Under the pieces are notes generated by a model. It was not told the DNA's origin, did not search any database, and saw only the letters and a program-made list of their open reading frames with translations. Below, in pieces: positions 19,539 through 29,575 of a DNA stretch of 64,000 bases. This DNA is from Sphingobacteriales bacterium (lineage in GTDB: Bacteria > Bacteroidota > Bacteroidia > Sphingobacteriales > Sphingobacteriaceae), in the NCBI GenBank assembly GCA_004293485.1, contig RDYW01000035.1:1-64000 (forward strand). The letters are read 5' to 3'. A program made the translations under genes and the position numbers. Position 1 is the first letter of the stretch, and every line of letters begins with the position of its first letter.

Positions 19539-19606
19539 TTGTTTATCGTTTTAGGGTGTTGTATAGCTTTAAAAATTTAATAGGTTTATTATTTTATTGC
19601 TTGCTA

Positions 19607-19614
19607 CAAATATA
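19607..19614 (-). promoter_or_regulatory. Predicted -7 box of the RES/Xre operon
   Basis: The minus strand reads TATATTTG, an exact TAnnTTTG match 69 bases upstream of the antitoxin ATG. No -33 TTTG is obvious. Confidence 0.45.
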
Positions 19615-19760
19615 TGTATTTTGTCTTGTATTTTTCGGCATTTGTCGGTTTTTTATTAAAAAAATATTACTGTAATAAAAATCAATAAAAAAAATGTACA
19701 AACATTAACTTAAACATTATTTCATACATTTACAAATGTATATTTTTTTTAAATTTACGT

Positions 19761-20327
19761 ATGAAAACACTCCACTTTATTGTTTCAATGTTGTTTTTAT
19801 TTGCATCATGTGCCCCAAAAATAAACACCCAAATTACCAAAACTTACCCAACACTAAACTTTAACGACGAAGTAAAAGTTTTTGGTTTAAAAACCGTTTT
19901 ACCAGCAAATATTGAAGTAATTGGCAGCATAAAAATTGGCGATACAGGCTTTACCTTAAACTGTAATTACGAAACAGTTTTAGAAAACGCTAAAATTGAA
20001 GCCCGTAAAATAGGTGGAAATGCTATAAAAATTACCGAACATTTGTTTCCTAGTGTATTCGGAAGTAGTTGCCACCGTATTAAAGCCGTTATTTTAAAAA
20101 TAGATAATGTTAATAAATTAAATATTATTGAAAACATAAATAGCGATGATTTTAATTCAAACAAAAACGAACTTTTAACCCAAATAACTTTAAACGACGG
20201 TAGAGTTTTAAAAGGTTTCATCAAAAACGATATGGATGGTGTAATTTATTTTACACTGGTTAAAAACGGCACAAGCACCGAAACTCAAGTTAATAAATCA
20301 GAAATAAAAGAAATTATAAAACCCTAA
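19761..20327 (+). CDS. Lipoprotein of unknown function
   Basis: 188 residues with a lipoprotein signal (LFASC, Cys17). The middle (about 70-110, NAKIEARKIGGNAIKITEH and following) looks like a small alpha/beta fold, and the C-terminal part (LNDGRVLKGFIKNDMDGVIY) resembles a short beta domain. No named family recognised. Just upstream, TACATTT and AAATGTA form an inverted repeat at 19725-19740 that may be a regulatory site. The next gene starts 5 bases after its stop, so the two are an operon. Confidence 0.75.
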   Translation: MKTLHFIVSMLFLFASCAPKINTQITKTYPTLNFNDEVKVFGLKTVLPANIEVIGSIKIGDTGFTLNCNYETVLENAKIEARKIGGNAIKITEHLFPSVFGSSCHRIKAVILKIDNVNKLNIIENINSDDFNSNKNELLTQITLNDGRVLKGFIKNDMDGVIYFTLVKNGTSTETQVNKSEIKEIIKP

Positions 20328-20332
20328 ATAAT

Positions 20333-21214
20333 ATGAAAAAAACAATTACTTTATTTACATTAATCATTTGCTTTGCAACAGCCAAAGCCCAAGATTTAAT
20401 ACTTACCAACAAAGGCGACTCAATAAATTGTAAAATAACAAAAGTAGAACCCCAAAACGTTTACTTTATTTTTAATAAAGATAACCAAATACGAAGTACA
20501 CTTATAAATACAACAGATTTAAAAGAATATAAATTTAATTTTTACAAAACAACTTTACTGCCAGCAAGCAAAGTATTTAACAACCAAAAATATTCGCATT
20601 GGCGTTATGGAGTTAATGTAGCGTATGGTTACCAAACGGCAAAATCACCATCAAACGTCCCACAATTTTTAATAGATTATAATGATGGTTTACGGTCGGG
20701 CTATAGTTTTGGTGCCGATGTTACTTATTTTTTAAAAGAAAACTATGGCATTGGTTTTAAATACAATAGGTTTTTAACATCAAACAGTTTAAGTAATATT
20801 ATGCTAACTCCAAATTCAGGTGGTCTTACCAAATATGGCAATATGGCCGATGATATTAGTATTGATTTTATTGCCCCATATTTTAGCATTAGGCAAATAT
20901 CAAATAACCAAAAAAATGCATTATTAATGGGTATAGCATTAGGTTACATAGGCTACCAAAACAACGCAATATTAATTGATAAATATACTATTACCAGCAG
21001 TTCGTTTGGTGCAATGTTAGATTTTGGGTACGATGTTGGCTTATCAAAAACCACTGCTTTAGCTTTTCAGCTATCTTATTTAGCATCTACTTTAAGTTAC
21101 CAAGATATAAATGATGGGGTTAAAACGGTTAGGCAAACTTTTGATAAAAATACTTATATAGGTTTAGGTCGTGTTGAGGTTGGTGTTGGTTTAAAGTTTA
21201 GAAGCGGTAAATAA
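20333..21214 (+). CDS. Predicted outer-membrane beta-barrel protein
   Basis: 293 residues. A signal peptide (cleavage after AKAQ) is followed by a short domain of about 50 residues similar in style to the C-terminus of the preceding lipoprotein (TNKGDSINCKITKVEPQNVY), then alternating aromatic/polar strands from about residue 90 to a C-terminal strand ending VGVGLKFRSG, typical of a small outer-membrane barrel. Partner of the preceding lipoprotein gene in an apparent two-gene operon. Function unknown. Confidence 0.75.
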   Translation: MKKTITLFTLIICFATAKAQDLILTNKGDSINCKITKVEPQNVYFIFNKDNQIRSTLINTTDLKEYKFNFYKTTLLPASKVFNNQKYSHWRYGVNVAYGYQTAKSPSNVPQFLIDYNDGLRSGYSFGADVTYFLKENYGIGFKYNRFLTSNSLSNIMLTPNSGGLTKYGNMADDISIDFIAPYFSIRQISNNQKNALLMGIALGYIGYQNNAILIDKYTITSSSFGAMLDFGYDVGLSKTTALAFQLSYLASTLSYQDINDGVKTVRQTFDKNTYIGLGRVEVGVGLKFRSGK

Positions 21215-21276
21215 ATGTGGGCTTAATTACCCTCAATTATATTAAAAATTCTAACTACCCTTTTTTACAATCTTGT

Positions 21277-21284
21277 TAAGTTTG
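21277..21284 (+). promoter_or_regulatory. Predicted -7 box of parE
   Basis: TAAGTTTG, an exact TAnnTTTG match, 24 bases before the parE ATG. Confidence 0.45.
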
Positions 21285-21308
21285 TAAAAAATACCCAAAT
21301 AAAAAAAT

Positions 21309-23225
21309 ATGGCCACACCCGTAAATTATACCGACGATAGCATAAAATCACTCGACTGGAAAGAACACATACGCCTACGCCCAGGTATGTACATAGGCAA
21401 ACTGGGCGATGGTACCGCTTACGACGATGGTATTTATGTGCTTTTAAAAGAGATAATCGATAACTCTATTGATGAATTTGTGATGGGTGCTGGCCGTACC
21501 ATTGATGTAAACGTAAGCGATCATAAGGTTTCTATCCGCGATTATGGCCGTGGCATCCCGCTAGGTAAAGTGATTGATTGTGTATCAAAAATTAATACAG
21601 GTGGCAAGTACGATTCTAGTGCTTTCCAAAAATCGGTAGGCTTAAACGGTGTGGGTACAAAGGCTACCAATGCCCTTTCGGCGAGTTTTACCGTACAATC
21701 GTACCGAGATAACCGCACCAAACGGGCCGAGTTTGAGCTTGGCGTTTTAACTAACGATGTACCCGAAACCGACACCACCCAACGCAACGGCACCAGCATA
21801 ACCTTTATACCCGACGAAACTATTTTCCGTAATTTTAAATACATACCTGAGTTTATTGAAAGTATGATTTGGAATTACGTTTTCCTAAACGCTGGGCTAA
21901 CCATAAATTTTAACAACCAAAAATATTTTTCGGAACGGGGCTTGTTTGATTTGCTTACCCGCAATACCGATGCTGAGGCCAACCGTTACCCCATTATACA
22001 CCTTAAAGGCGACGATATTGAGCTAGCCATTACTCACGGCCAGCAATATGGCGAAGAATATTATTCGTTTGTAAACGGCCAGCACACCACCCAAGGAGGT
22101 ACACACCAGCAAGCCTACCGCGAAGCGGTGGTAAAAACTATACGCGAGTTTTATAAAAAAGAATACGACGCATCGGATATTAGGGCAAGTATGGTAGCTG
22201 CCATTTCGGTACGGGTGCAAGAGCCCGTTTTTGAATCTCAAACCAAAACCAAGCTAGGTTCTATAAATATGGGCCCTACTGGGCCTTCGGTAAAATCGTT
22301 TGTTAACGATTTTATAAAACGTGAACTTGATAACTACCTACACAAACACCCCGAAACTGCCGATGCTTTAATAAAACGCATTTTACAATCGGAGCGAGAA
22401 CGTAAAGATATAGCAGGCATAAAAAAACTGGCCAACGATAGGGCAAAAAAAGCATCGCTACACAACCGCAAACTTAGAGATTGTAAAGCACATTTAGACG
22501 ATGATAAAAAAGACGAAGAAACCCGTAAAAACACCACACTGTTTATTACCGAGGGCGATTCGGCTTCGGGTTCGATAACCAAAGCCCGAAACGTTCAAAC
22601 ACAAGCCGTATTTAGCCTAAAAGGCAAACCCTTAAACGCCTTTGGCTTAACCAAAAAAATAGTGTACGAAAACGAGGAGTTTAACCTTTTGCAACACGCC
22701 TTAAATATCGAAGATGGATTAGATGGTTTGCGCTATAATAATATTGTAATAGCCACAGATGCCGATGTAGATGGAATGCACATACGCTTGTTACTTATGA
22801 CTTTTTTTCTTCAATTTTTTCCCGACTTGGTAAAAACTGGTCATGTATTTATTTTACAAACCCCACTATTTAGGGTGCGTAATAAAAAAGAAACCATTTA
22901 CTGTTATAGCGATGAAGAGCGTGTGTTGGCTATTGATAAACTAGGTGCAAAGCCCGAAATAACAAGGTTTAAAGGTTTAGGTGAGATTTCGCCCGATGAG
23001 TTCGAAAATTTTATAGGTAAAGATATTAGGCTCGACCCTGTAATTCTATCAACCGATATAAAAATAAAAAACCTGCTCGAATATTATATGGGCAAAAATA
23101 CGCCCGATAGGCAAAAACATATTGTACAAAACCTTAGGATAGAGAAAGACGATGCCGAAGTTATTGCCAACGCAAAAGAAATAGCCGAAGCTAAAATGGC
23201 ATTACGGGCAATTAATGCCTTATAA
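21309..23225 (+). CDS. parE: DNA topoisomerase IV subunit B
   Basis: ATPase subunit of the type IIA topoisomerase that unlinks daughter chromosomes. 638 residues. GHKL ATP site: [10 protein letters not shown] at 48-57 with Asn52, DYGRGIPLG, and [20 protein letters not shown] motifs: [10 protein letters not shown] near residue 417 and DADVDG near 485. The opening [15 protein letters not shown] is the form usual for Bacteroidota ParE; GyrB is the main alternative. parC does not follow; the next gene is on the other strand. Confidence 0.88.
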   Translation: MATPVNYTDDSIKSLDWKEHIRLRPGMYIGKLGDGTAYDDGIYVLLKEIIDNSIDEFVMGAGRTIDVNVSDHKVSIRDYGRGIPLGKVIDCVSKINTGGKYDSSAFQKSVGLNGVGTKATNALSASFTVQSYRDNRTKRAEFELGVLTNDVPETDTTQRNGTSITFIPDETIFRNFKYIPEFIESMIWNYVFLNAGLTINFNNQKYFSERGLFDLLTRNTDAEANRYPIIHLKGDDIELAITHGQQYGEEYYSFVNGQHTTQGGTHQQAYREAVVKTIREFYKKEYDASDIRASMVAAISVRVQEPVFESQTKTKLGSINMGPTGPSVKSFVNDFIKRELDNYLHKHPETADALIKRILQSERERKDIAGIKKLANDRAKKASLHNRKLRDCKAHLDDDKKDEETRKNTTLFITEGDSASGSITKARNVQTQAVFSLKGKPLNAFGLTKKIVYENEEFNLLQHALNIEDGLDGLRYNNIVIATDADVDGMHIRLLLMTFFLQFFPDLVKTGHVFILQTPLFRVRNKKETIYCYSDEERVLAIDKLGAKPEITRFKGLGEISPDEFENFIGKDIRLDPVILSTDIKIKNLLEYYMGKNTPDRQKHIVQNLRIEKDDAEVIANAKEIAEAKMALRAINAL

Positions 23226-23417
23226 AATATTTTGTTTACCTAATTTACCTATACCCGATAGCTAGCTTTTAAAATTTGGGTATATTTTTAAAAAACTAAA
23301 ATACAAACAAATACGCTTTAAAATTTACCGTTTTGCATGTATTGCTATCAGGCTTCGTATTTTTAAGTTATAAAATTGTATTTACACAATTTTAAGGCCA
23401 GTACCAGTAAAAACACT

Positions 23418-24365
23418 TTATTTTACCAAATGCCCTATAAGTAAATTAGCCAATTCTTCTCCTATGCGTTCTTGTGCTTCGTTTGTGGCTGCGCCAATAT
23501 GTGGGGTTAAAGATACTTTTGGGTGTTGTAACAAATCAAGTCTTGGGTTAGGTTCGTTATCAAACACATCTAAACCGGCAAAGCCAACTTTCCCGCTATT
23601 TAGGGCTTCTATTAAATCAACTTCGTTAATGGTACCGCCTCGGCTACAGTTTACAATACCTACACCTGGTTTTACTTTGGCAAATTCGGCAGCAGCCAAC
23701 ACTGGTTTTTCGGTGAACGGAATGTGTAGGCTTATAAAATCTGATTTGGCTAATAAATCGTCGATACTTACTTTTGTAACAGGTACATCCACATTAATAC
23801 CACCCGAAAAAGTTAAAGTTAAGGTGCTAGGTATATCAAAAAGGTCGAAAGCTACCACATCCATACCTAAACCTAAAGCTAGTTTTGCGGTTTCGCGTCC
23901 TATCCTGCCAAAGCCAATAATGCCAATGGTTTTGCCTTTAAGTTCAATACCTGCGGCGTATTTTTTCTTTAAATCGTTAAATTTTGTGGCTCCTATTACA
24001 GGCATAGTGCGGTTGGCATCATATACAAAACGTACTCCGTTAAATAAATGAGTAAACACCAGTTCTGCAACCGATTGTGAAGATGCAGCTGGGGTATTTT
24101 CAACCGCTACACCTTTACTTTTAGCGTATGCTACATCAATATTATCCATACCTACACCACCACGGCCTATTACTTTTAGGTTAGGGCAGGCATCAATTAA
24201 ATCTTTACGCACCTTGGTTGCACTACGTACTGTTATACCATCGTAAGCGTTAAGTTTTGCCATTAATTCATCTTGTGGTATGTTTACCGTATCTACTTCA
24301 ATTCCGGCTTGTTCCAATAATTTTTTACCTATCGGGTCTATGCCATCATTCGCTAAAATTCTCAT
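23418..24365 (-). CDS. serA: D-3-phosphoglycerate dehydrogenase (short form)
   Basis: Oxidises 3-phosphoglycerate to 3-phosphohydroxypyruvate, the first step of serine synthesis. 315 residues, so it lacks the C-terminal ACT domain of the long serine-inhibited enzymes. Rossmann motif GIIGFGRIGRETA at 148-160; catalytic Arg242 (NCSRGG), Glu271 (DNEPNP) and His289 (TPHIGAAT). It follows serC by 24 bases on the same strand. A general 2-hydroxyacid dehydrogenase would look similar; the serC neighbour decides. Confidence 0.93.
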   Translation of the reverse strand: MRILANDGIDPIGKKLLEQAGIEVDTVNIPQDELMAKLNAYDGITVRSATKVRKDLIDACPNLKVIGRGGVGMDNIDVAYAKSKGVAVENTPAASSQSVAELVFTHLFNGVRFVYDANRTMPVIGATKFNDLKKKYAAGIELKGKTIGIIGFGRIGRETAKLALGLGMDVVAFDLFDIPSTLTLTFSGGINVDVPVTKVSIDDLLAKSDFISLHIPFTEKPVLAAAEFAKVKPGVGIVNCSRGGTINEVDLIEALNSGKVGFAGLDVFDNEPNPRLDLLQHPKVSLTPHIGAATNEAQERIGEELANLLIGHLVK

Positions 24366-24389
24366 TTATTGTATTTTATAAATTTATTG

Positions 24390-25454
24390 TTAATTTTTTT
24401 CTTCAAATTCTTGCATGGCCTCTACCAAAGCATGTACGCTAGTAATTGGTAATGCATTGTATAACGATGCTCTAAAACCACCTACGCTACGGTGCCCCTT
24501 AATACCTACACAACCTTTATCTTCGGCAAGTTTTAAAAATGCTTTTTCGTGATCGGGGTTTTCCATTACAAAACATACGCTCATGTTCGATCTATCTTCA
24601 ATAGCTGTGGTGCCTTTAAAAAATGGGTTACGATCAATCTCGGTGTATAAAGCTTTGGCTTTTGCTTCGTTTTCTTTTTGTATTTGTGCTACGCCACCTT
24701 TAGATTTTAACCACCGTAGGTTTAACATCGATACAAAAACCGAAAATACGGGTGGCGTATTGTACATAGATTCGCCCTCGATTTGGGTTTTATAATTTAG
24801 CATAGATGGAATTTTACGGCTTACTTTACCAAGTATTTCGTTTTTAACAATAACTAAAGTTGCGCCTGCGGGGCCTATATTTTTTTGTGCTCCAGCGTAT
24901 ATCAAACCAAAATCGGCCACATTAAACTCTCTACTAAAAATATCTGAAGACATATCACTTACCATAGTAACTGCCGATACCGGAAAGTTATGCATTTGTG
25001 TACCAAAAATGGTATTGTTTGATGTGATGTGGAAATAAGCACTATCTGCAGGAATGCTGTAATTTTTAGGGATATAGTTAAAATTAGCTTCTTTTGAGGA
25101 GGCTATTACATTTACATTACCAAATATTTTGGCTTCGGCCAATGCTTTTTTAGCCCAAACGCCTGTTTCGAGGTAAGCAGCGGTTTGCCCTTCTTCGAGC
25201 AAATTCATGGCTACCATCGCAAACTGCAGGCTTGCTCCACCTTGTAAAAATAGTACCGAATAGCCTTCTGGAACGTTTAATAACTCTTTTACTAGGCTAA
25301 CTGCTTCATCCATTACGGCGATAAACTCGGGTGCTCTGTGCGATATTTCAAGGATAGATAATCCTGTGTTATTAAAATTTAAAACTCCTTGCGAAGCTTG
25401 TTTAAAAACTTCTTGTGGTAAAATACAGGGCCCTGCACCAAAATTATGTTTCAT
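24390..25454 (-). CDS. serC: Phosphoserine aminotransferase
   Basis: PLP enzyme that converts 3-phosphohydroxypyruvate and glutamate to phosphoserine and 2-oxoglutarate (also used in vitamin B6 synthesis in some bacteria). 354 residues. N-terminal [12 protein letters not shown] lysine Lys191 in [12 protein letters not shown], and [10 protein letters not shown] near the C-terminus. First gene of serC-serA; serB is not in the window. Confidence 0.96.
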   Translation of the reverse strand: MKHNFGAGPCILPQEVFKQASQGVLNFNNTGLSILEISHRAPEFIAVMDEAVSLVKELLNVPEGYSVLFLQGGASLQFAMVAMNLLEEGQTAAYLETGVWAKKALAEAKIFGNVNVIASSKEANFNYIPKNYSIPADSAYFHITSNNTIFGTQMHNFPVSAVTMVSDMSSDIFSREFNVADFGLIYAGAQKNIGPAGATLVIVKNEILGKVSRKIPSMLNYKTQIEGESMYNTPPVFSVFVSMLNLRWLKSKGGVAQIQKENEAKAKALYTEIDRNPFFKGTTAIEDRSNMSVCFVMENPDHEKAFLKLAEDKGCVGIKGHRSVGGFRASLYNALPITSVHALVEAMQEFEEKN

Positions 25455-25474
25455 GTTGTTTTATTTATTTTGCG

Positions 25475-25482
25475 CAAAAATA
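25475..25482 (-). promoter_or_regulatory. Predicted -7 box of serC-serA
   Basis: The minus strand reads TATTTTTG, matching TAnnTTTG, 21 bases upstream of the serC ATG. Confidence 0.4.
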
Positions 25483-25513
25483 TAACAATTTTTGTATATT
25501 TTTACGTTTATTT

Positions 25514-27952
25514 TTAAAATTTTGCAATTAATCTAACATTTAGTTGCCTAGCTGTTAAAAAATTAGGTATGGCATATTGGGTATTATCTACATCGGTTAT
25601 CCATAAGTAGGATACTGTATTGTTTATATTTAAAAGATTAAATACTTCGGCATAAATAATAAAAGAATCTAAGTATTTTTTAAATAGCCTGGGCTGATGA
25701 CGGGCATTGGGGTCTAGTATATTTTTAGAGAAGCCTATATCCAACCTTCGGTAAGCTGGTATTTTATACACATCTTGGTAACGTGGTGCTTTGGGTGGTC
25801 CTACGGGTAAGCCAGAGCCGTAAAGTAAGTTAAGGTGTACTTTGTAAGTGGGGCTTTTTAATAACCTATCTTGAAAAAATGCCGAAAAATTAATCCTTTG
25901 ATCGGTTGGCCTATTTATATAGCCAGGATAAATGGTGCTTATATTACCGTTGGCATCTTTTATATTACGGCTATCGCCCACAATATCTTCGGCAGTTTTC
26001 ATTAAAGATAACCGAAAAGTAGACTCTAAACCGTCGATAAACTCGCCATTAATACGCATATCTAAACCTGTGGCATAACCTGTGGCTAGCTGGTTGGCAT
26101 AGTAGCGTATGCGTAAATTTTCTATTTTGTAAGGTACTAAGTCCATCAATATTTTATAGTAGGCTTCTACCGAAAATTTTAAATTGGTGCCTAAACCTCT
26201 AAATTTATAATCAGATGAAGCTACAATATGCACCGATTTTTGAGATTTAGTTTGCTGATACACCTTTCCATCAAATAAGCGCATCTCGCGGTAAAAAGGT
26301 TGTTGGGTATATAAGCCCGATGCTAGGCGGTAAATTAAATCTTTGTTAGCATGAGGCTTAAATGTTAATATTGCCCTTGGGCTGGGGATAAATTCGTTGG
26401 TAAAATTATTATAATAAGCCCGCAAACCCGATGTAAGGTTAAACTTACCAAATTCGTAATTGTTTTCTAAAAAGCCCGATAACCTGGTAGTACTTACTTG
26501 GTTTTTAGCTTCTACACTTTCGGATAGTACAAATTGGTTTGCATTATTGGGCAGTATAAAACCTGCCGAATCGGCCAGCGAAAATTCTTTTACCTTATCA
26601 TTTATAACATCTTTTTGTGCCTTAAAACCTGCTTCCCAAAGCATTTTTTTCCGGCTGTATAGCATCCTTACTTCCGAAGAATATACATCAGCTTCTAGCT
26701 GGTTGCGCCCATAGTTTTGGTAGGCACCTATGCCTCGGTTGGTTTTTATTGTGCCTATATTTGGCCCTCCAAAGTCGTTGTTTACTTCTTCAAAAACATA
26801 ACTTCCATAAATATCAAAGGTTTCTTTTTCGGTAATAAAAAATGCAGCATTTATCCATTTAAAATTTAGTTTGTGGTTTGGTTTGTAATTTAACGTAAGT
26901 GCACCCACCACATTGTTGTAGCTATCAACCTCTTGCCCTTCGTAATCTACCTTTAGCCTAAAGGCTTGCTGTAAAGTACCAAATTCGGTAGTTTGCGATA
27001 GGGGTATAATGCCAAACCTGCTGGTATTATACACGCCAAGTGCTTGTAAAGTAACTTTTTTATTTATGTCGTAGCTTAACAGCGATTGAAAATCGTAAAA
27101 TTGTGGGTCGTAACTACCTACCAAAGGTTGGCTATTTAGTATAAATTTATTTTGTTTTTGGCGAAAGCCAAAGGCATATTTTAACTTGCCAGGAAGTGAA
27201 AATGCAGTTGCCGACACACCATTAGTACCCAGCCCAATTTGAAAACGGCTAGTATCGCTATTTTTGTATTGAACATCTAATACCGAGGATAGCTTATCTC
27301 CATACCTGCTACTAAAACCACCTGCCGAAAATTTAACGCTATTTACCAAATCGGGGTTTATTAAACTAAGCCCTTCTTGCTGACCATTGCGTATCAAAAA
27401 AGGTTTATATATTTCAATATCGTTAATATAAATTAGGTTTTCATCAAAATTACCTCCCCGAACCGAGTATTGCGAGCTTAACTCGTTATTTACCGATACG
27501 CCCGGCAATTGCTTTAGTATTGATTCGAAATTACCCGATACGCTAGGTAATTGATTTATTAATGCAGGATTTAGGCGTACCATATTTTGGTTACGGCTTG
27601 TTTTATCTTCTACCTTTACTTCGGCAAGTAATTTTAAATTACGACGCAAAGTAGTGGTAATATTAAAATCTTGCCCGGTTATTAATTTTACCTGCACCGT
27701 TTTTGTAGTGTAACCCAACAGTTTAAAATATAAAATCTTACTGCCTGGTGCAAGTTGCAAAGTAAATTTTCCTAAGCTATCGGTTTGGGCTGCACTGCCC
27801 GAACTTTGTACTGTTATAATTACATTACTTATAGGTTTTAGGTTTTCGTCTATCACAATGCCCTCTACTTTAACTCTATTTTGGGCATGCAACAATAAGG
27901 GTATAGCAAGTAAAAAAAGAAATATTTTGGTGAATATGTTTTTCAAAATCAA
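25514..27952 (-). CDS. TonB-dependent receptor with carboxypeptidase-like regulatory domain
   Basis: 812-residue outer-membrane receptor. Signal peptide 1-23, a carboxypeptidase-regulatory-like beta domain at about 28-110 (VKVEGIVIDENLKPISNV and TDSLGKFTLQL), a plug from about 125-230 (GVSVNNELSSQYSVRGGNFDENL), then a beta-barrel to the C-terminus. Its barrel is shorter than that of SusC proteins and no susD gene is near, so it is a general transporter. The ATG overlaps the rpe stop by 4 bases, so it is translated with an enzyme of sugar metabolism. Substrate unknown. Confidence 0.9.
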   Translation of the reverse strand: MILKNIFTKIFLFLLAIPLLLHAQNRVKVEGIVIDENLKPISNVIITVQSSGSAAQTDSLGKFTLQLAPGSKILYFKLLGYTTKTVQVKLITGQDFNITTTLRRNLKLLAEVKVEDKTSRNQNMVRLNPALINQLPSVSGNFESILKQLPGVSVNNELSSQYSVRGGNFDENLIYINDIEIYKPFLIRNGQQEGLSLINPDLVNSVKFSAGGFSSRYGDKLSSVLDVQYKNSDTSRFQIGLGTNGVSATAFSLPGKLKYAFGFRQKQNKFILNSQPLVGSYDPQFYDFQSLLSYDINKKVTLQALGVYNTSRFGIIPLSQTTEFGTLQQAFRLKVDYEGQEVDSYNNVVGALTLNYKPNHKLNFKWINAAFFITEKETFDIYGSYVFEEVNNDFGGPNIGTIKTNRGIGAYQNYGRNQLEADVYSSEVRMLYSRKKMLWEAGFKAQKDVINDKVKEFSLADSAGFILPNNANQFVLSESVEAKNQVSTTRLSGFLENNYEFGKFNLTSGLRAYYNNFTNEFIPSPRAILTFKPHANKDLIYRLASGLYTQQPFYREMRLFDGKVYQQTKSQKSVHIVASSDYKFRGLGTNLKFSVEAYYKILMDLVPYKIENLRIRYYANQLATGYATGLDMRINGEFIDGLESTFRLSLMKTAEDIVGDSRNIKDANGNISTIYPGYINRPTDQRINFSAFFQDRLLKSPTYKVHLNLLYGSGLPVGPPKAPRYQDVYKIPAYRRLDIGFSKNILDPNARHQPRLFKKYLDSFIIYAEVFNLLNINNTVSYLWITDVDNTQYAIPNFLTARQLNVRLIAKF

Positions 27953-28620
27953 GCTGATTGTGTATTAGGATTTAAGTTTTTGAGGGTTGATATAATTGAT
28001 TTTGGCTGCGCATGGCTAAAAATAGCGTTTCCAGCTACCAGTACATCGGCACCGGCCTGTAACAATGCTAGTGCGTTAGCTACGTTTACGCCTCCATCTA
28101 TTTCAATATGTAAATTTGGGTTACGTTGGTTTGCTATAGCCCTTAATTGTTGTATTTTTTTGTAGGTGTTGGGTATAAAAGTTTGGCCACCAAAGCCTGG
28201 GTTTACCGACATAATTAATACCATATCTACCTCTTCAACAATATCATCGAGTACCGAGATAGGGGTATGCGGGTTTAATGCAACGCCCGCTTTGCAACCT
28301 AAGGCTTTAATTTTTTGTACAGTGCAGTGTAAATGAGGGCAAGCTTCGTAGTGTACGGTAAGCATATAGGCTCCATTAGCAGCAAATTCGGCCAAATATT
28401 TATCGGGCTCTATAATCATTAAATGCACATCTAATGGTTTGGTAGCTATTTTTTTTACAGCACTTAATACAGGAAAACCAAAAGAAATATTGGGTACAAA
28501 TACGCCATCCATTACATCTATATGTACCCAATCCGCCTCGCTTTGGTTAAGCATTAAAATATCATCATTAAGGTTGGCAAAATTAGCTGCAAGTACAGAT
28601 GGTGAAATAAGTTGGTTCAT
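27949..28620 (-). CDS. rpe: Ribulose-phosphate 3-epimerase
   Basis: Interconverts ribulose 5-phosphate and xylulose 5-phosphate in the pentose phosphate pathway. 223 residues forming a TIM barrel. Metal ligands are visible: His33 and Asp35 in VHIDVMDG, His66 in LDVHLMI and Asp in EIDGGVN. MSVNPGFGGQ binds phosphate. The stop overlaps the TonB-receptor start (ATGA). A -7 box ends only 5 bases before the ATG, so the mRNA may have almost no leader. Confidence 0.96.
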   Translation of the reverse strand: MNQLISPSVLAANFANLNDDILMLNQSEADWVHIDVMDGVFVPNISFGFPVLSAVKKIATKPLDVHLMIIEPDKYLAEFAANGAYMLTVHYEACPHLHCTVQKIKALGCKAGVALNPHTPISVLDDIVEEVDMVLIMSVNPGFGGQTFIPNTYKKIQQLRAIANQRNPNLHIEIDGGVNVANALALLQAGADVLVAGNAIFSHAQPKSIISTLKNLNPNTQSA

Positions 28621-28624
28621 ACGC

Positions 28625-28632
28625 CAAATATA
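28625..28632 (-). promoter_or_regulatory. Predicted -7 box of rpe, giving a leaderless transcript
   Basis: The minus strand reads TATATTTG (TAnnTTTG), with its last base 5 bases from the A of the rpe ATG. The expected start of transcription falls on or next to the start codon. No -33 TTTG seen at the usual spacing. Confidence 0.45.
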
Positions 28633-28762
28633 AAAATTTAGAAGAATATGCTAGAGGCTAAAATTTAAAGGTAAAATAAATACAAATGGTTAAAAAATAG
28701 ATTTCTACTTTTTGTTCATCACGAAATTATAAAGGTAAAAATTGGGGTATTTACAAATATAT

Positions 28763-28880
28763 TTTGGGCGTTCGGGCAGGCTTTCCGCTTATAGTCCTCA
28801 AAAAGCTACGTTGTACTTCGCTTTTTTGCGGGCTAACCGCTACAATCCTTAACGCAACAATACCTTGTATTTTTGTACAT
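28763..28880. repeat. Candidate dispersed repeat in the rpe-rpoC gap
   Basis: GC-richer block inside an otherwise very AT-rich 955-base gap. It holds two imperfect copies of one 20-base unit (28779-28798 and 28831-28850, beginning GGCTTTCCGCT and GGCTAACCGCT) and a stem between them (AAAAAGC at 28800 with GCTTTTT at 28820). This look is typical of short non-coding elements scattered in Bacteroidota genomes. The plus-strand reading frame through it (83 codons) has no family features and I treat it as spurious. Copy number cannot be judged from one window. Confidence 0.5.
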
Positions 28881-29503
28881 ATAGTTTGCATACAAATTTT
28901 AAAGCCAAAAAATAAATTTATGATGCCTAGCAGTATGCGAAATTTTAACAAGTTTAAACCCAAAAAAACTATAAAAGCCATACAATCTAACAAGTATAAA
29001 TCAAAAAAAGAATAGATGATTGCTATTTATAAATCTAGCGGTTAGTATAATTATAAAAATAAAAACTACCAGTTTTGGCGGCAAGATAATAAGCCAATCA
29101 AACTTTTAAGTTGTGATAAGATTCATTAAAATTAGATTAAAACTATAACATAATGTAACAGTAATAAATTTGCTAATAAAGTAGCGATGGCACAACCTTA
29201 AGAAATTAACTTTTATTTAGCCAAGCCTAACCACTATTAAAAAGAAGCCCCAACTAAAATTTAAATGGTTTAATTATTAAATACTCCCTCACCAACCCCC
29301 TAAAAAATTAAACATTAACTCCATTACAAATGCACAAAAATAAAAAGTAATTATTATTACATACAACAAATCTTAGAAAAGATACGGTTATAAAACAGCC
29401 AATTAAATTTTTGCTCGTAAACCAAAAAATTTGAACAACGTTTCATATATCTTTTTTATCCAACACCACAAATACACATTAAGCTGAAAATAAATTATTA
29501 AAA
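28881..29503. other. AT-rich intergenic DNA upstream of the rpoC terminator, no gene seen
   Basis: About 620 bases with many stops in all frames, no tRNA-like or other recognisable RNA signature, and no clear -7/-33 promoter pair. It separates the rpe and rpoC transcription units, both of which run on the minus strand. Confidence 0.5.
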
Positions 29504-29531
29504 CAAAAAAAGCCTGTTATTGCTAACAGGC
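29504..29531 (-). terminator. Intrinsic terminator of the rpoB-rpoC operon
   Basis: GCCTGTTA pairs with TAACAGGC around a 4-base loop (29512-29531). On the minus strand it is followed by seven Ts. It sits 44 bases after the rpoC stop. Confidence 0.92.
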
Positions 29532-29575
29532 TTATATTTTAATTTTGAAATGGTTAAATCCGGATTAGCGAAAAA

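Noticed and set aside
28764-29015. Plus-strand frame of 83 codons in the rpe-rpoC gap
   Set aside because: Runs through the candidate repeat element, has no family features and changes composition midway; treated as spurious.
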